A DNA stretch of 23,700 nucleotides from an uncultured Clostridia bacterium (GCA_937889655.1 CALBZG010000092.1:1-23700), one strand, 5' to 3'; positions 15,782-23,700 are shown, counted from the first letter of the stretch. Program-made: numbers and translations. The notes: generated by a model not told the origin, from the sequence alone.

Positions 15782-16327
15782 TTACTTATCGCTCGCTGAC
15801 TCTTCCCCTTCTTTTCCAGCCTCGTGGATACCTGTTGCTTTGTCTGTGAACAATACGCCTTCCAAATGGTCGAATTCATGACATATCGCTGTGGCTTGAA
15901 AGCCTTTTGCCTCGATCTCCACAGGATTCCCGAAATAATCCAACGCCTTAAGCTTGATGTATTCCGGTCGTACTACGCTTCCCACCAGACCCGGGACGCT
16001 TAAGCATCCCTCTTCCCCCGTTTGTGTTCCTGACATTTCCAATATCTCCGGATTTGCCAATTTCAACAGTATCATATCAGGCTCTTTTGCTTTATGATGC
16101 TCTTTTTTGTCCGGGCTTTCCAAATCGCTTTCTTCCGGAACCTCGACAATGAATAAACGCTTCAGGATCCCCACTTGCGGTGCCGCGATGCCGCAACCAT
16201 CCGCTTCCCTCATGGTTTCAAGCATATCGTCCAGTATCATCCTGATCTTATCATCCACTGCCTCGACAGCCCTGGCTCTTTTTCTCAGAATCGGGTCTCC
16301 TTCAGTTACAATTTTTCTTAGTGCCAT
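15782..16327 (-). CDS. def: Peptide deformylase
   Basis: This 181-aa metalloenzyme removes the formyl group from new polypeptides. Motif 1 is GCGIAAPQ (44-51), motif 2 EEGCLS (105-110) with metal ligand C108, and motif 3 HEFDH (150-154) with the other two ligands and the catalytic Glu. A charged insertion of about 20 residues lies between motifs 1 and 2 (about 63-85). The gene is 13 bp after priA and 14 bp before fmt. Confidence 0.97.
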   Translation of the reverse strand: MALRKIVTEGDPILRKRARAVEAVDDKIRMILDDMLETMREADGCGIAAPQVGILKRLFIVEVPEESDLESPDKKEHHKAKEPDMILLKLANPEILEMSGTQTGEEGCLSVPGLVGSVVRPEYIKLKALDYFGNPVEIEAKGFQATAICHEFDHLEGVLFTDKATGIHEAGKEGEESASDK

Positions 16328-16340
16328 TCGTGATTCTCCT

Positions 16341-18368
16341 TTAAATAAAACTATATGGATTAATATCGATGGATATGTTGTATTCTCTCTTTCGATTTTT
16401 TGAGTCGGCTGCCCTCAGCCGCTCGATGACTGCGCTGTATGCTTTTCTTTTTCCATTTGGGCATCGTATGATGATATGGTATCTGTAATCCCCTCCGGAT
16501 CTTCGGATGATACCCGGTTGTGCATCGAAAACATTATGTCCTTCGCCTTCGCCAAAATGCCCGATCAACTCTAAACGGAGGGTTTTCTCCCATTTTTCCG
16601 CTTGGGTTTTTGCCGCTGCTTCATCTCCCGAAGTGAAAATCAACTGTATTAAATCGCTGAAAGGAGGATAGCCCAGCGTTTTTCTCAATGCAATTTCCTG
16701 TGTGAAAAAATTATGATAATCCATTTCCACAGCATTTCTGATGGCATAATGGTCCGGTGTATACGATTGTACGATGACACGACCCCTTTCGTTTCCCCTG
16801 CCCGCTCTTCCCGCTGCTTGCGTTATCAGCTGGAAGGTCCTTTCAGCTGAGCGAAAATCCGGTATGTTGAGGGAAACATCCGCCGATATGATACCGACAA
16901 CACCAACATTCACAAAATCCAAACCTTTTGCAACCAACTGCGTACCAATAAGTATCCTGGTTCTTCCATTCTTGAAATCGTCAAGAATACGATCGATGCT
17001 GCCGCGTCGTTTGATTGTATCCAGATCCATCCTTGCCGCAGGGAACTCGCTGAAATGCTGTCTTGCCGCTTCTTCGACCTTTTCGGTGCCGGTCCCGAAA
17101 TGCTTCAAGTACCTGCTTCCGCAGCTGGGGCATAACCTTGGCACGTATTCATTGTATCCGCAATAATGGCAAACGGCCTTATCGGGCGATTTATGATAGG
17201 TCAATGATATGCCACAGTTTGGACATCTCATGATATATCCGCATTCCCTGCATGATACGAAATTGGAGTAGCCCCTTCTGTTCAAAAACAAAATGACCTG
17301 TTTACCTTGCCTGAGGCAGTTTTCCATGTTTCTGTAAAGATCCGCAGAAAAAATCGTTTTGTTTCCGGCCTTTAATTCCTGCCTCATATCAACAACGCTG
17401 ATTTCAGGCATTTGGACCTTATTATATCTCTCTTTAAGCTCGATCAGCTGATATATCCCCTGATGGGCTCTGCTCATTGAAACCACCGAAGGAGTTGCGC
17501 TGCCCAGTACAAAAACCGCATTATGCGCTATCGCTCTCTTTAATGCGACTTCTGCCGTTTCATATTTGGGTGTCATATCGGATTTGTAAGTTGCCTCATG
17601 CTCTTCATCCAGAATGATAGCACCGATGGCCTCAAACGGAGCAAATACTGCTGATCTTGCTCCAATCGCGATTTTCGCCCGGCCGTTTCTGATACGCGTC
17701 CACTCATCATAACGCTGTCCGGATGTAAGTTTGCTGTGAAGAACAGCCACGTTTTCAGCACCAAATCTACCGATAAATCTTTCGACCAGTTGTTTAGTCA
17801 ATGCGATTTCCGGAACCATGACGATGGCTGCTTCACCCCGCGAAATGCATTCTGATATGAGCCTCATATATATTTCGGTTTTTCCACTGCTGGTAACTCC
17901 ATGTATGAGGAATGCTTCATGACGTTTTGCTTTGACAGCCGGTAATATTGATTTTAACGCATTGGCCTGCTCCGGGGTCAGTTCATTGATATCCTGAGCT
18001 TCTCCCTCATCATTTCCAAAAGCCGGGTCTGTTTTTCTTCTTTTCGCCGGACTGCCCGCAGGCACAGCGCATTTGATCGCATCGATATACCTGCAGAGAT
18101 ATCGCTTTTTCATCCAGGAGCAAGTATCCAGGAGTTCCTGGGTAAGCCGGAATCCTTCATCGATATGCAGAATATATTTCAGCGATCTCAGTTCTGTCTC
18201 CAATTTATCATATACCCTGAAAACATATGCTGAAACTTCCCTGTTGCCTTTTGCAAAAGGCACCGTGACCCGCTGTCCCGGGTAAATAAAATCGTCATTG
18301 CAGCCGTAAGTATAGAAATTATCGGTATTATCGCTACTATTGTCTATAATGACGTCTGCGTATTTCAT
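16341..18368 (-). CDS. priA: Primosomal protein N' (replication restart helicase PriA), short form
   Basis: This 675-aa superfamily 2 helicase reloads the replisome at stalled forks. The N-terminal DNA-binding domain (about 1-103) is recognisable. Walker A GVTSSGKT lies at 157-164 and DEEH at 254-257. A zinc-binding domain has CRECG, CPNCG, CHYCG and CPSCG pairs around 375-430. A GTEKVEE segment, a GTQLVAKGLDF motif and a QAAGRAGRG motif (motif VI) follow. The protein is shorter than most PriA (about 730-830 aa). Only about 26 charged linker residues lie between the N-terminal domain and the helicase, where a winged-helix domain is normally found. Confidence 0.95.
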   Translation of the reverse strand: MKYADVIIDNSSDNTDNFYTYGCNDDFIYPGQRVTVPFAKGNREVSAYVFRVYDKLETELRSLKYILHIDEGFRLTQELLDTCSWMKKRYLCRYIDAIKCAVPAGSPAKRRKTDPAFGNDEGEAQDINELTPEQANALKSILPAVKAKRHEAFLIHGVTSSGKTEIYMRLISECISRGEAAIVMVPEIALTKQLVERFIGRFGAENVAVLHSKLTSGQRYDEWTRIRNGRAKIAIGARSAVFAPFEAIGAIILDEEHEATYKSDMTPKYETAEVALKRAIAHNAVFVLGSATPSVVSMSRAHQGIYQLIELKERYNKVQMPEISVVDMRQELKAGNKTIFSADLYRNMENCLRQGKQVILFLNRRGYSNFVSCRECGYIMRCPNCGISLTYHKSPDKAVCHYCGYNEYVPRLCPSCGSRYLKHFGTGTEKVEEAARQHFSEFPAARMDLDTIKRRGSIDRILDDFKNGRTRILIGTQLVAKGLDFVNVGVVGIISADVSLNIPDFRSAERTFQLITQAAGRAGRGNERGRVIVQSYTPDHYAIRNAVEMDYHNFFTQEIALRKTLGYPPFSDLIQLIFTSGDEAAAKTQAEKWEKTLRLELIGHFGEGEGHNVFDAQPGIIRRSGGDYRYHIIIRCPNGKRKAYSAVIERLRAADSKNRKREYNISIDINPYSFI

Positions 18369-18410
18369 CTATTACCTCATTCTGACGGGCCGGTTGTATC
18401 TCTGCACCGC

Positions 18411-19421
18411 CTAAAGCAGAAAAATGTTGTTTTCCTGGCACTTCTGAACCATGCTTTCAGGCCATACGGAAACCTGTACCTCTCCAATATGGGCTTTCCT
18501 CAAGAAATACATGCATAGTCTGCTTTGCCCGATCCCTCCACCAATGCTGTAAGGCAATTTGCCGTCAAGAATTGCTTTATGAAAATCAAGATCCGCTCTG
18601 TCCTCAGTTCCCGCGAGTTTAAGCTGCCTTGCCATCGCTTCCTCATCCACACGAATGCCCATAGAAGATATTTCGAAGGCGATTTCAAGGATTTCGTTCC
18701 ATAACAATATATCGCCGTTGAGCTCCCAATCATCATAATCCGGTGCTCTGCCATCATGCTTTTGTCCGGATTTTAAAACATCCCCTATCTTCATTACAAA
18801 AACTGCTCTATGTTTCTCGCATATGGCATTTTCCCTCTCTTTTGGAGTGAGGTCCGGATACATGTCTTCAAGTTCCTGGGACGTGATGAAAAATATCTCG
18901 TTCGGCAGCTCTGTCTTGATATCTCTATAAAGTCTGTTGACGTAGTCTCCCAGATTCTTAAGGGCATGGTATATTAATGTGACAGTGGATTTGAGATACT
19001 CTTCTGTTCTATCCTCTTTATGGATCACTTTTTCCCAATCCCACTGATCTACATAAATCGAATGCAAATTATCAAGATCCTCATCCCGTCGGATGGCATT
19101 CATGTCCGTATAGATGCCATGGCCGGCTTGGATCCCGTATTTCCCGAGGGCCATCCTTTTCCATTTGGCAAGCGATTGAACGATTTCAACTTTTTTCTCA
19201 TCCATATCCTTCAAAGAAAATTCCACGGTGCGTTCTGTGCCGTTAAGGTTGTCGTTGAGCCCGCTTTCGGGTATGACAAACAGCGGGGCTGAAACCCGCC
19301 TTAAATTCAAACCATATGCCAGTTCCTGCTGAAAAAAATCTTTGATTTTTTTAATGGCCCGCTGTGTTTCCATTGGGTCGATTTGGGATTTGTATCCTTT
19401 TGGGATCATCAGTCTGTTCAT
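18411..19421 (-). CDS. asnA: Aspartate-ammonia ligase (asparagine synthetase A)
   Basis: This 336-aa enzyme converts aspartate, ammonia and ATP to asparagine. Recognisable segments are RVSAPLFV near the N-terminus, the GLNDNLNGTERTV-like stretch, YVDQWDWEKVI, and the C-terminal SIGGGIGQSRLCM and GEVQVSVWP. It is a class II aminoacyl-tRNA-synthetase-like fold. An ATG at 19463 is in frame, but the start at 19421 is preferred because GGAGG lies just before it, it overlaps the queH stop (ATGA), and the resulting length matches the family (about 330). AsnA uses ammonia directly, unlike AsnB. Confidence 0.95.
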   Translation of the reverse strand: MNRLMIPKGYKSQIDPMETQRAIKKIKDFFQQELAYGLNLRRVSAPLFVIPESGLNDNLNGTERTVEFSLKDMDEKKVEIVQSLAKWKRMALGKYGIQAGHGIYTDMNAIRRDEDLDNLHSIYVDQWDWEKVIHKEDRTEEYLKSTVTLIYHALKNLGDYVNRLYRDIKTELPNEIFFITSQELEDMYPDLTPKERENAICEKHRAVFVMKIGDVLKSGQKHDGRAPDYDDWELNGDILLWNEILEIAFEISSMGIRVDEEAMARQLKLAGTEDRADLDFHKAILDGKLPYSIGGGIGQSRLCMYFLRKAHIGEVQVSVWPESMVQKCQENNIFLL

Positions 19422-20125
19422 TTCTTTTCCTCCATGGGTTCTTTGGAATATATGCAGCCGCAATAATTCTGCCGATACAGGTTGTACTGCTTGGAAAGTT
19501 CTATACTGCGCCTGAAGCCGTCTTGTTTTTTAAAATCCATTGCCAGATATTCGATTTTATATTCGCTGGCCAGGTGCAAACCAATATCAGTAATAATATG
19601 GTAGTTTTTATGCGGGCTGACTGTCAATGTTGTGGCAAAAATTTGATATCCGCCCAAGGATGCTGTCTGAGCCGTCTTTTCCAGCCTTAGCTTGAAGCAT
19701 TCTACACACCGCTGGCCGCCTTCCGGTTCTCTTTCCAAGGTTTTGGCCGCTTTAAAAAAGCTTTCCGGATTATACTCACCTTCCAGAAACTCAACCTTGT
19801 CAAAGCTCAGGATGCCTTTTTCGGATTCCATAGTCTTTCCTGCGGAGTTGAATTTTTCAATAAGATTGATTTGAGTTTCAAGCCGCTTTTTGTATTCGTT
19901 TTTATCGGTTATATTTGGGTTGTAAAAGTACACCGTTATATGGTATTTATCGGCGAGTCTTTCTAAAACCGACGAACTGCAAGGCCCACAGCAACTATGA
20001 AGTAGTAAAGAAGGCTTTTCCGTTCTTATTTCGGTAAAGTCTCCTGCAGACAGATACCCCGGATTCACCGATTCGATATCCGCTATACACTCGCCCCAGG
20101 GCGTTAATCCTTTACGTTTTAACAT
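19418..20125 (-). CDS. queH: Epoxyqueuosine reductase QueH
   Basis: This 235-aa enzyme catalyses the last step of queuosine biosynthesis in tRNA, independently of the cobalamin-dependent QueG. The iron-sulfur and metal-binding cysteines are visible: C45-C46 and C49 in LLHSCCGPCSS, C140 and C143 in RCVEC, and C222 and C224 in YCGC. The family segments YNPNI, ATTLTVSPHKN and KKQDGFRRS are also present. It is the first gene of the long minus-strand run and has its own promoter. Other queuosine genes are not in this window. Confidence 0.93.
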   Translation of the reverse strand: MLKRKGLTPWGECIADIESVNPGYLSAGDFTEIRTEKPSLLLHSCCGPCSSSVLERLADKYHITVYFYNPNITDKNEYKKRLETQINLIEKFNSAGKTMESEKGILSFDKVEFLEGEYNPESFFKAAKTLEREPEGGQRCVECFKLRLEKTAQTASLGGYQIFATTLTVSPHKNYHIITDIGLHLASEYKIEYLAMDFKKQDGFRRSIELSKQYNLYRQNYCGCIYSKEPMEEKK

Positions 20126-20170
20126 TGCCGTCTACCTCGATCAAAAATCTGTTCACTTTCATAAAAAAGT

Positions 20171-20198
20171 ATTATATCATGAAACATATATTTTGCAA
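20171..20198 (-). promoter_or_regulatory. Promoter for queH and the long downstream run
   Basis: On the minus strand TTGCAA (at 20193-20198) and a perfect TATAAT (complement at 20171-20176) are separated by 16 bp, about 45-70 bp before the queH start. It lies in the divergent region between queH and the plus-strand radical SAM gene. No equally good promoter for the plus strand was found in this 110-bp gap. Confidence 0.75.
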
Positions 20199-20235
20199 AT
20201 ATTCGGATTCTCAATAGCCATGATAAGGGACTTAA

Positions 20236-21114
20236 ATGAATGAAAAATATTATAATTCCATAGGCGCCTACCTGAAAGACCTCTTTGGCTGTCGCGTTGT
20301 CAAATTGTCTATCAACGGCGGTTTTACATGTCCCAATAGGGATGGTTCCAAGGGTCTTGGCGGATGTATTTTTTGCAGTCCTGAGGGTTCTGGAGAATTG
20401 GCATCAACGATCAGCGATATCGATCGGCAGATCGAGCTTTTGTCCCGCAAATGGCCTAATAGCAAATACATAGCTTACTTTCAATCTCATACCAACACCT
20501 ATGCGCCCGTTGAAGTTCTGAAAGCGAAGTTTGAAGAAGCGCTGCAATTTCCCGGTGTGGTTGGTTTGGCCATCGCGACCCGTCCGGATTGTCTTCCGGA
20601 GGAAGTCTATGATCTGTTGAACGAGCTTAACAAAAAAACATTTCTTTGGGTGGAGCTGGGTCTGCAGACCATCCACGAAGAAACCGCAGCTCTGATCAAC
20701 CGGTGCTATCCCCTGGAGGATTTCGACAGAGCCATTCGAAAGTTGCACAGCCTGAATATAAGGACCGTAGTACATCTTATTCTGGGTCTTCCAGGAGAAT
20801 CCAGGCAGATGATGTTGGATTCCCTTGATTATGTATGCGCGTATAAACCCTTCGGGCTCAAGCTTCACATGCTGAATGTCATTAAAGGCTCACGTTTAGA
20901 AAGTATCTTGCCGAATTACAGCTCTTTTAATTCGATCGAAGAATATGTGGAGCTGGTCGTCAGCCTGATCCATCGGATACCACCAGAAATCACTATCCAC
21001 AGACTGACGGGAGATGTCCCCCGGGCACTTCTGGTTTCGCCATCCTGGAGCTATAAAAAACGGACGATCCTTAACGAAATCCAAAATAGACTGCGAAAAG
21101 GCCTGTCCTTCTAA
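20236..21114 (+). CDS. TIGR01212-type radical SAM protein (YhcC/YtqA-like)
   Basis: This 292-aa protein has the cluster motif with C32, C44 and C47 (a Cys-x11-Cys-x2-Cys spacing in CPNRDG...GGCIFC), which is distinctive for the YhcC/YtqA group of radical SAM proteins. FQSHTNTYAPVE, RPDCLPEEV, VELGLQTIHEET and HLILGLPGE segments also fit. The precise reaction of this family is not firmly established. AAGGGA lies before the ATG. It is the only clear plus-strand gene in the window and converges with buk, 37 bp apart. Confidence 0.9.
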   Translation: MNEKYYNSIGAYLKDLFGCRVVKLSINGGFTCPNRDGSKGLGGCIFCSPEGSGELASTISDIDRQIELLSRKWPNSKYIAYFQSHTNTYAPVEVLKAKFEEALQFPGVVGLAIATRPDCLPEEVYDLLNELNKKTFLWVELGLQTIHEETAALINRCYPLEDFDRAIRKLHSLNIRTVVHLILGLPGESRQMMLDSLDYVCAYKPFGLKLHMLNVIKGSRLESILPNYSSFNSIEEYVELVVSLIHRIPPEITIHRLTGDVPRALLVSPSWSYKKRTILNEIQNRLRKGLSF

Positions 21115-21151
21115 ATTATTCAAGGATCCCCATCGAATACGCTCATCGGGC

Positions 21152-22249
21152 TCATACGAACAACTCTGCTTCGCCTACGAATGGTTCTATATATTCGTTG
21201 CAGACCTCTTCGCCTCTCATGACTCGAAGAGCGCCCAGCGCAAGAGCTTCGAGTTCATTTTCACCAGGCATTACCAGCACCGGGGCCAGAAATTCCACGT
21301 ATTTTTTGATCATTCCGGTCAGCATTTCAGAATTGGCCACACCACCAGTCAGGATTATGTTGTCGATTTTCCCTTCGATGGTAGGTGAAAGTTCACCGAT
21401 CCCTTTGGCGATTTGGTATGCTTGGGCTGTGTAAACATTTTTTGCCTTTTCATCTCCTGAAGCGATCATTTTTTCGATATCCCTACAATCGTGCGTTCCG
21501 AAATATGCCTTCAGACCACCTTGCCCTCTTAATTCTTTCAATAGTTCTTTTTTACTGTAATTGCCGCTGAAGCACATATCAACGATATAAAGCAAAGGGA
21601 CGCTGCCCGAACGTTCAGGAGAAAACGGACCGGCGTCGTCAGTTATGACATCCACTATCTTTCCATGGTTATGGGCGCTTACGGATACGCCTCCGCCAAT
21701 ATGGGCAATGATATAATTCATATCCTCGTACTTTCTGCCTGCAGCAGCTGCCGCCTTCCTGGCCATAGCCTTCGTATTTAAAACATGGCAGAAACTTTGT
21801 CTTACGATTTCAGGGATTCCGGTAATTTTTGCTACAGGACGCATTTCGTCCGACGAAACCGCATCATATATCATAGCTGGAATTCCATAAGGTTTTGCTA
21901 TGGCTGCAGCCAACAGCGCGCCCAGATTTGAAGCATGATTGATGATCGGGCCGACGATGATCCGTCTTTTCATAGCGTCATTTACATAATATCCCCCGGC
22001 CTTGACGGGAGGCAGTTGTCCTCCTCTTCCAACAACACAGGAAAGCCCTGAAGGATCAAAGCTTCTTTTATTCAGCGCATCCATTATCCTTGACAGCCTC
22101 ATATTGAACTGCTCTTTCAGGCTGCTGCAGGCCGAAAGCTCTTCATTCGAGTGCTCGATGGATTCGCTAAACAACATGCTTTCATTATCATAAACAGCAA
22201 ATTTAGTAGATGTCGAGCCGGGATTGATTGCTAAAATAAGGTGTTTCAT
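21152..22249 (-). CDS. buk: Butyrate kinase
   Basis: This 365-aa ASKHA-fold kinase interconverts butyryl phosphate and butyrate with ADP/ATP, conserving energy at the end of butyrate fermentation. Diagnostic segments are AINPGSTSTKFAVYD at the N-terminus, GRGGQLPPVKAGGY, and AHIGGGVSVSAHNHGKIVDV in the middle. The ATG at 22339 is in frame, but that start would overlap tdk. The start at 22249 has AGGAGAA in place and gives the family length. A neighbouring phosphotransbutyrylase gene (ptb) is not present. A branched-chain or isobutyrate preference cannot be excluded. Confidence 0.93.
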   Translation of the reverse strand: MKHLILAINPGSTSTKFAVYDNESMLFSESIEHSNEELSACSSLKEQFNMRLSRIMDALNKRSFDPSGLSCVVGRGGQLPPVKAGGYYVNDAMKRRIIVGPIINHASNLGALLAAAIAKPYGIPAMIYDAVSSDEMRPVAKITGIPEIVRQSFCHVLNTKAMARKAAAAAGRKYEDMNYIIAHIGGGVSVSAHNHGKIVDVITDDAGPFSPERSGSVPLLYIVDMCFSGNYSKKELLKELRGQGGLKAYFGTHDCRDIEKMIASGDEKAKNVYTAQAYQIAKGIGELSPTIEGKIDNIILTGGVANSEMLTGMIKKYVEFLAPVLVMPGENELEALALGALRVMRGEEVCNEYIEPFVGEAELFV

Positions 22250-22283
22250 CGATTTCTCCTTATGCTCCGCAAAGGAATGGCAT

Positions 22284-22868
22284 CTATTTTTCCGGACCCA
22301 GACGTCCGTCATTATAATGCTTTCTGCAAAGGGATACATACATTTCGTTGCCCCCTACAACGATCTGCTGCCCCTGTTTCACAAACTTGCCGCCAACCAC
22401 TCGCGCCACCATCGTCGCTTTTCGTCCGCACCAACAAATCGTTTTGATTTCTTCGATTTTATCGGCATAAACCAGCATATAATAAGACCCCTCAAAAAGT
22501 TCGTTTCTAAAATCGTTTTTGAGACCATAGGCAAGGACCGGGACGTCAAAGCTGTCTACAATTTCTACAAGTTCCTGAACATGATGCTTTCTTAAAAATT
22601 GACACTCATCCACCAGTACGCAATCTATTTTTGATTTGGTATTTTCCTTTATGTAGAGATCCAGAATATCAGTTTCATCGTTGACCACTATCGCTTCTCT
22701 TTGTATGCCGATCCTTGAGGTTATTAAGCCGACGCCATATCGATTGTCAATACCCGGCATTAAAGTCAGCACTTTTTTGCCCCGTTCCTCATAATTGTAA
22801 GCGACCTTGATCAGTTCAATCGATTTACCGGCGTTCATCGTCGAATATCTATAATATAATTGCGCCAT
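22284..22868 (-). CDS. tdk: Thymidine kinase (type II)
   Basis: This 194-aa enzyme phosphorylates thymidine in pyrimidine salvage. It begins MAQLYYRYSTMNAGKSIELI, with the P-loop MNAGKS, resembling the E. coli form. The VDECQFL segment contains the catalytic glutamate. A zinc site is provided by CWCG near the middle and by LCRKHY near the C-terminus. The start at 22868 is preferred over the in-frame ATG at 22907 because AAAGGAGAG precedes it and it matches the family N-terminus. It has its own promoter and may be cotranscribed with buk, 34 bp downstream. Confidence 0.95.
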   Translation of the reverse strand: MAQLYYRYSTMNAGKSIELIKVAYNYEERGKKVLTLMPGIDNRYGVGLITSRIGIQREAIVVNDETDILDLYIKENTKSKIDCVLVDECQFLRKHHVQELVEIVDSFDVPVLAYGLKNDFRNELFEGSYYMLVYADKIEEIKTICWCGRKATMVARVVGGKFVKQGQQIVVGGNEMYVSLCRKHYNDGRLGPEK

Positions 22869-22905
22869 TCTAGGCTCTCCTTTCGCGTGTCTGAAACCTG
22901 TGTTC

Positions 22906-22934
22906 ATTTTAAATTAAAACGAAGGCAAAATCAA
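22906..22934 (-). promoter_or_regulatory. Promoter for tdk
   Basis: On the minus strand TTGATT (complement at 22929-22934) and TAAAAT (complement at 22906-22911) are separated by exactly 17 bp. They lie about 40 bp before the tdk start at 22868 and overlap the in-frame upstream ATG at 22907, which supports the shorter tdk. Confidence 0.65.
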
Positions 22935-22978
22935 TTTATATTGTCCCTCGCAGCAATGCTGATGCATTCCTGTTCAAT

Positions 22979-23007
22979 AAAAAAACCCGCGGGCAATTAG
23001 CGGCGGG
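22979..23007 (-). terminator. Rho-independent terminator after the recombinase gene
   Basis: On the minus strand CCCGC and GCGGG (at 23003-23007 and 22986-22990) form a GC-rich stem with an inner GC/GC pair around an AATTA-type loop, followed by seven T (22979-22985). It lies about 40 bp after the recombinase stop and upstream of tdk, separating the two units. Confidence 0.75.
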
Positions 23008-23048
23008 ATGTGATATTACAGTTATTCGTTGTTTTTCTATTTTATATA

Positions 23049-23700
23049 CTACCTGTTGTCGTTCCATCGAAGATCTTTGAACATGTCTTTATTGAGGGTA
23101 TTCCTGCGGCTGCCATAGGCTTTTGTGGCAGAAATGCTTTCGTGATGCAAAAGCTCCTGGACATCATTGATAGAATTACCTTTTTCGATCAGCGTCGAAG
23201 CCACTGTGGCGCGAAGTTTCTGTGGGCTGTATCCTTCCTTTCTATCGGAATTCATACCCATGGAAGTATATTTTTTTGAAACTTCCCTTATTTGCCGTTC
23301 TGAAAGCCTGAATCCCTTAAGTGAAAGAAATAACGCATCTTTGTCATGATCCGGCGTTTCTTCCCGTACCTGCCTCTCGTTCGCCAGGTAGTTTTCCAAT
23401 GCCAGTAACGCCTCTTCACTTAAAGGGAAAACCGTTTCATCGCCTTTTCTCCGGTATACAACAAATTCTTTGTTATTGAAGTTGAAATCAGATAGGTTAA
23501 GCCTCATCAATTCCTGCACCCTTAATCCGTAGGTGATGAATAAAATCAATATGGCATAATCCCGATACTTAGTTTTCGCCCAATACTGCTTTTCTTTTTC
23601 CGACAACAATTTACCATCGACCACCGAATCAAGCATCCTGACGACTTCGTATTCCGAAAGTCTCTTTCCACCGGTTTCTTTTTTCTTCGGAGCTTTGATA
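23049..23700 (-). CDS. Tyrosine recombinase/integrase, partial (start beyond right edge)
   Basis: The visible 216 residues run from IKAPKKKETGGKRLSEYEVVRML to a complete C-terminus. The frame is open to the right edge, so the start lies outside, with probably about 100 more residues of a SAM-like core-binding domain. The catalytic domain shows Arg I in YGLRVQEL, Lys in RRKGDE, Arg II in QKLRAT, a His in LLHHES, and the Tyr in KAYGSR. The first His of the usual HxxR is replaced by Gln. It may be a XerC/XerD-type resolvase or a mobile-element integrase; the window does not decide. Confidence 0.85.
   Translation of the reverse strand, partial: IKAPKKKETGGKRLSEYEVVRMLDSVVDGKLLSEKEKQYWAKTKYRDYAILILFITYGLRVQELMRLNLSDFNFNNKEFVVYRRKGDETVFPLSEEALLALENYLANERQVREETPDHDKDALFLSLKGFRLSERQIREVSKKYTSMGMNSDRKEGYSPQKLRATVASTLIEKGNSINDVQELLHHESISATKAYGSRRNTLNKDMFKDLRWNDNR

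Noticed and set aside
15183..15881. Long plus-strand open frame opposite fmt and def
   Set aside because: It lies antisense to two well-supported genes, has no good ribosome binding site and its translation shows no recognisable domain.
19422..19463. Upstream ATG extending asnA by 14 residues
   Set aside because: It reads through the queH coding end and has a poorer ribosome binding site; the 19421 start has GGAGG and an ATGA overlap with queH.
20126..20235. Possible plus-strand promoter for the radical SAM gene
   Set aside because: TTGCAA is present but no -10-like box lies at 16-18 bp spacing on the plus strand.
21115..21151. Expected bidirectional terminator between the radical SAM gene and buk
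   Set aside because: No stem with a flanking T-run could be found in this 37-bp convergent gap.
22250..22339. Upstream ATG extending buk by 30 residues
   Set aside because: The extension would overlap the tdk stop and is not similar to the family; AGGAGAA precedes the 22249 start.
1..23700. CRISPR array, tRNA, rRNA, riboswitch or insertion sequence
   Set aside because: No direct-repeat array, cloverleaf-type sequence, conserved riboswitch core or transposase was recognised; intergenic gaps are all 150 bp or less.

Overview
This window looks like chromosome from an anaerobic, low-to-moderate GC Clostridia-type Firmicute. Four things suggest this: the cluster priA-def-fmt-yugP-rsmB-prpC-prkC-rsgA-rpe, a butyrate kinase, the QueH-type (not QueG-type) epoxyqueuosine reductase, and strong AGGAGG-like ribosome binding sites with sigma-A-type promoters. 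Nothing in the sequence fixes the genus. Almost every gene is on the minus strand; the one clear exception is a radical SAM gene at 20236-21114.

Layout, left to right. Positions 1-41 hold the first codons of an unknown minus-strand gene. Positions 186-2563 hold udk (uridine kinase) and a beta-CASP metallo-beta-lactamase-fold RNase-like protein with its own promoter (2586-2614). Positions 2672-8280 hold a compact nine-gene locus that I read as a divergent Tad/Flp-type (type IVb pilus or type II secretion-like) assembly system. In transcription order it encodes a CpaB/SAF protein, a TadZ/CpaE-like ATPase homologue, a TadA/CpaF-like ATPase, TadB-like and TadC-like membrane proteins, two tiny pilin-like proteins of 48 and 52 aa missing from ordinary length-filtered gene lists, and two larger pseudopilin-like proteins. 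A consensus promoter (TTGACA, 16 bp, TATAAT) drives it, and a terminator (8350-8378) separates it from the next operon.

Positions 8430-20125 hold eleven codirectional genes with gaps of at most about 50 bp: queH-asnA-priA-def-fmt-yugP-rsmB-prpC-prkC-rsgA-rpe. They probably form one transcript of about 12 kb, starting at a promoter before queH and ending at the terminator after rpe. The genes link tRNA modification, asparagine synthesis, replication restart, start-methionine formylation and deformylation, rRNA methylation, ribosome assembly, Ser/Thr phospho-signalling and the pentose phosphate pathway. The rlmN gene often found between rsmB and prpC in this cluster is absent here.

Positions 20236-23700 hold a TIGR01212-type radical SAM gene (plus strand), a butyrate kinase without an adjacent ptb, thymidine kinase with its own promoter, a terminator, and a tyrosine recombinase cut by the right edge.

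The most interesting region is the Tad-like locus. Both predicted nucleotide-binding proteins have non-canonical P-loops, no prepilin peptidase is present, and the small pilin-like proteins lack the usual Flp leader and Glu-Tyr motif. It may be a poorly described Gram-positive variant of the Tad machine. No rRNA, tRNA, CRISPR array or insertion sequence was seen.
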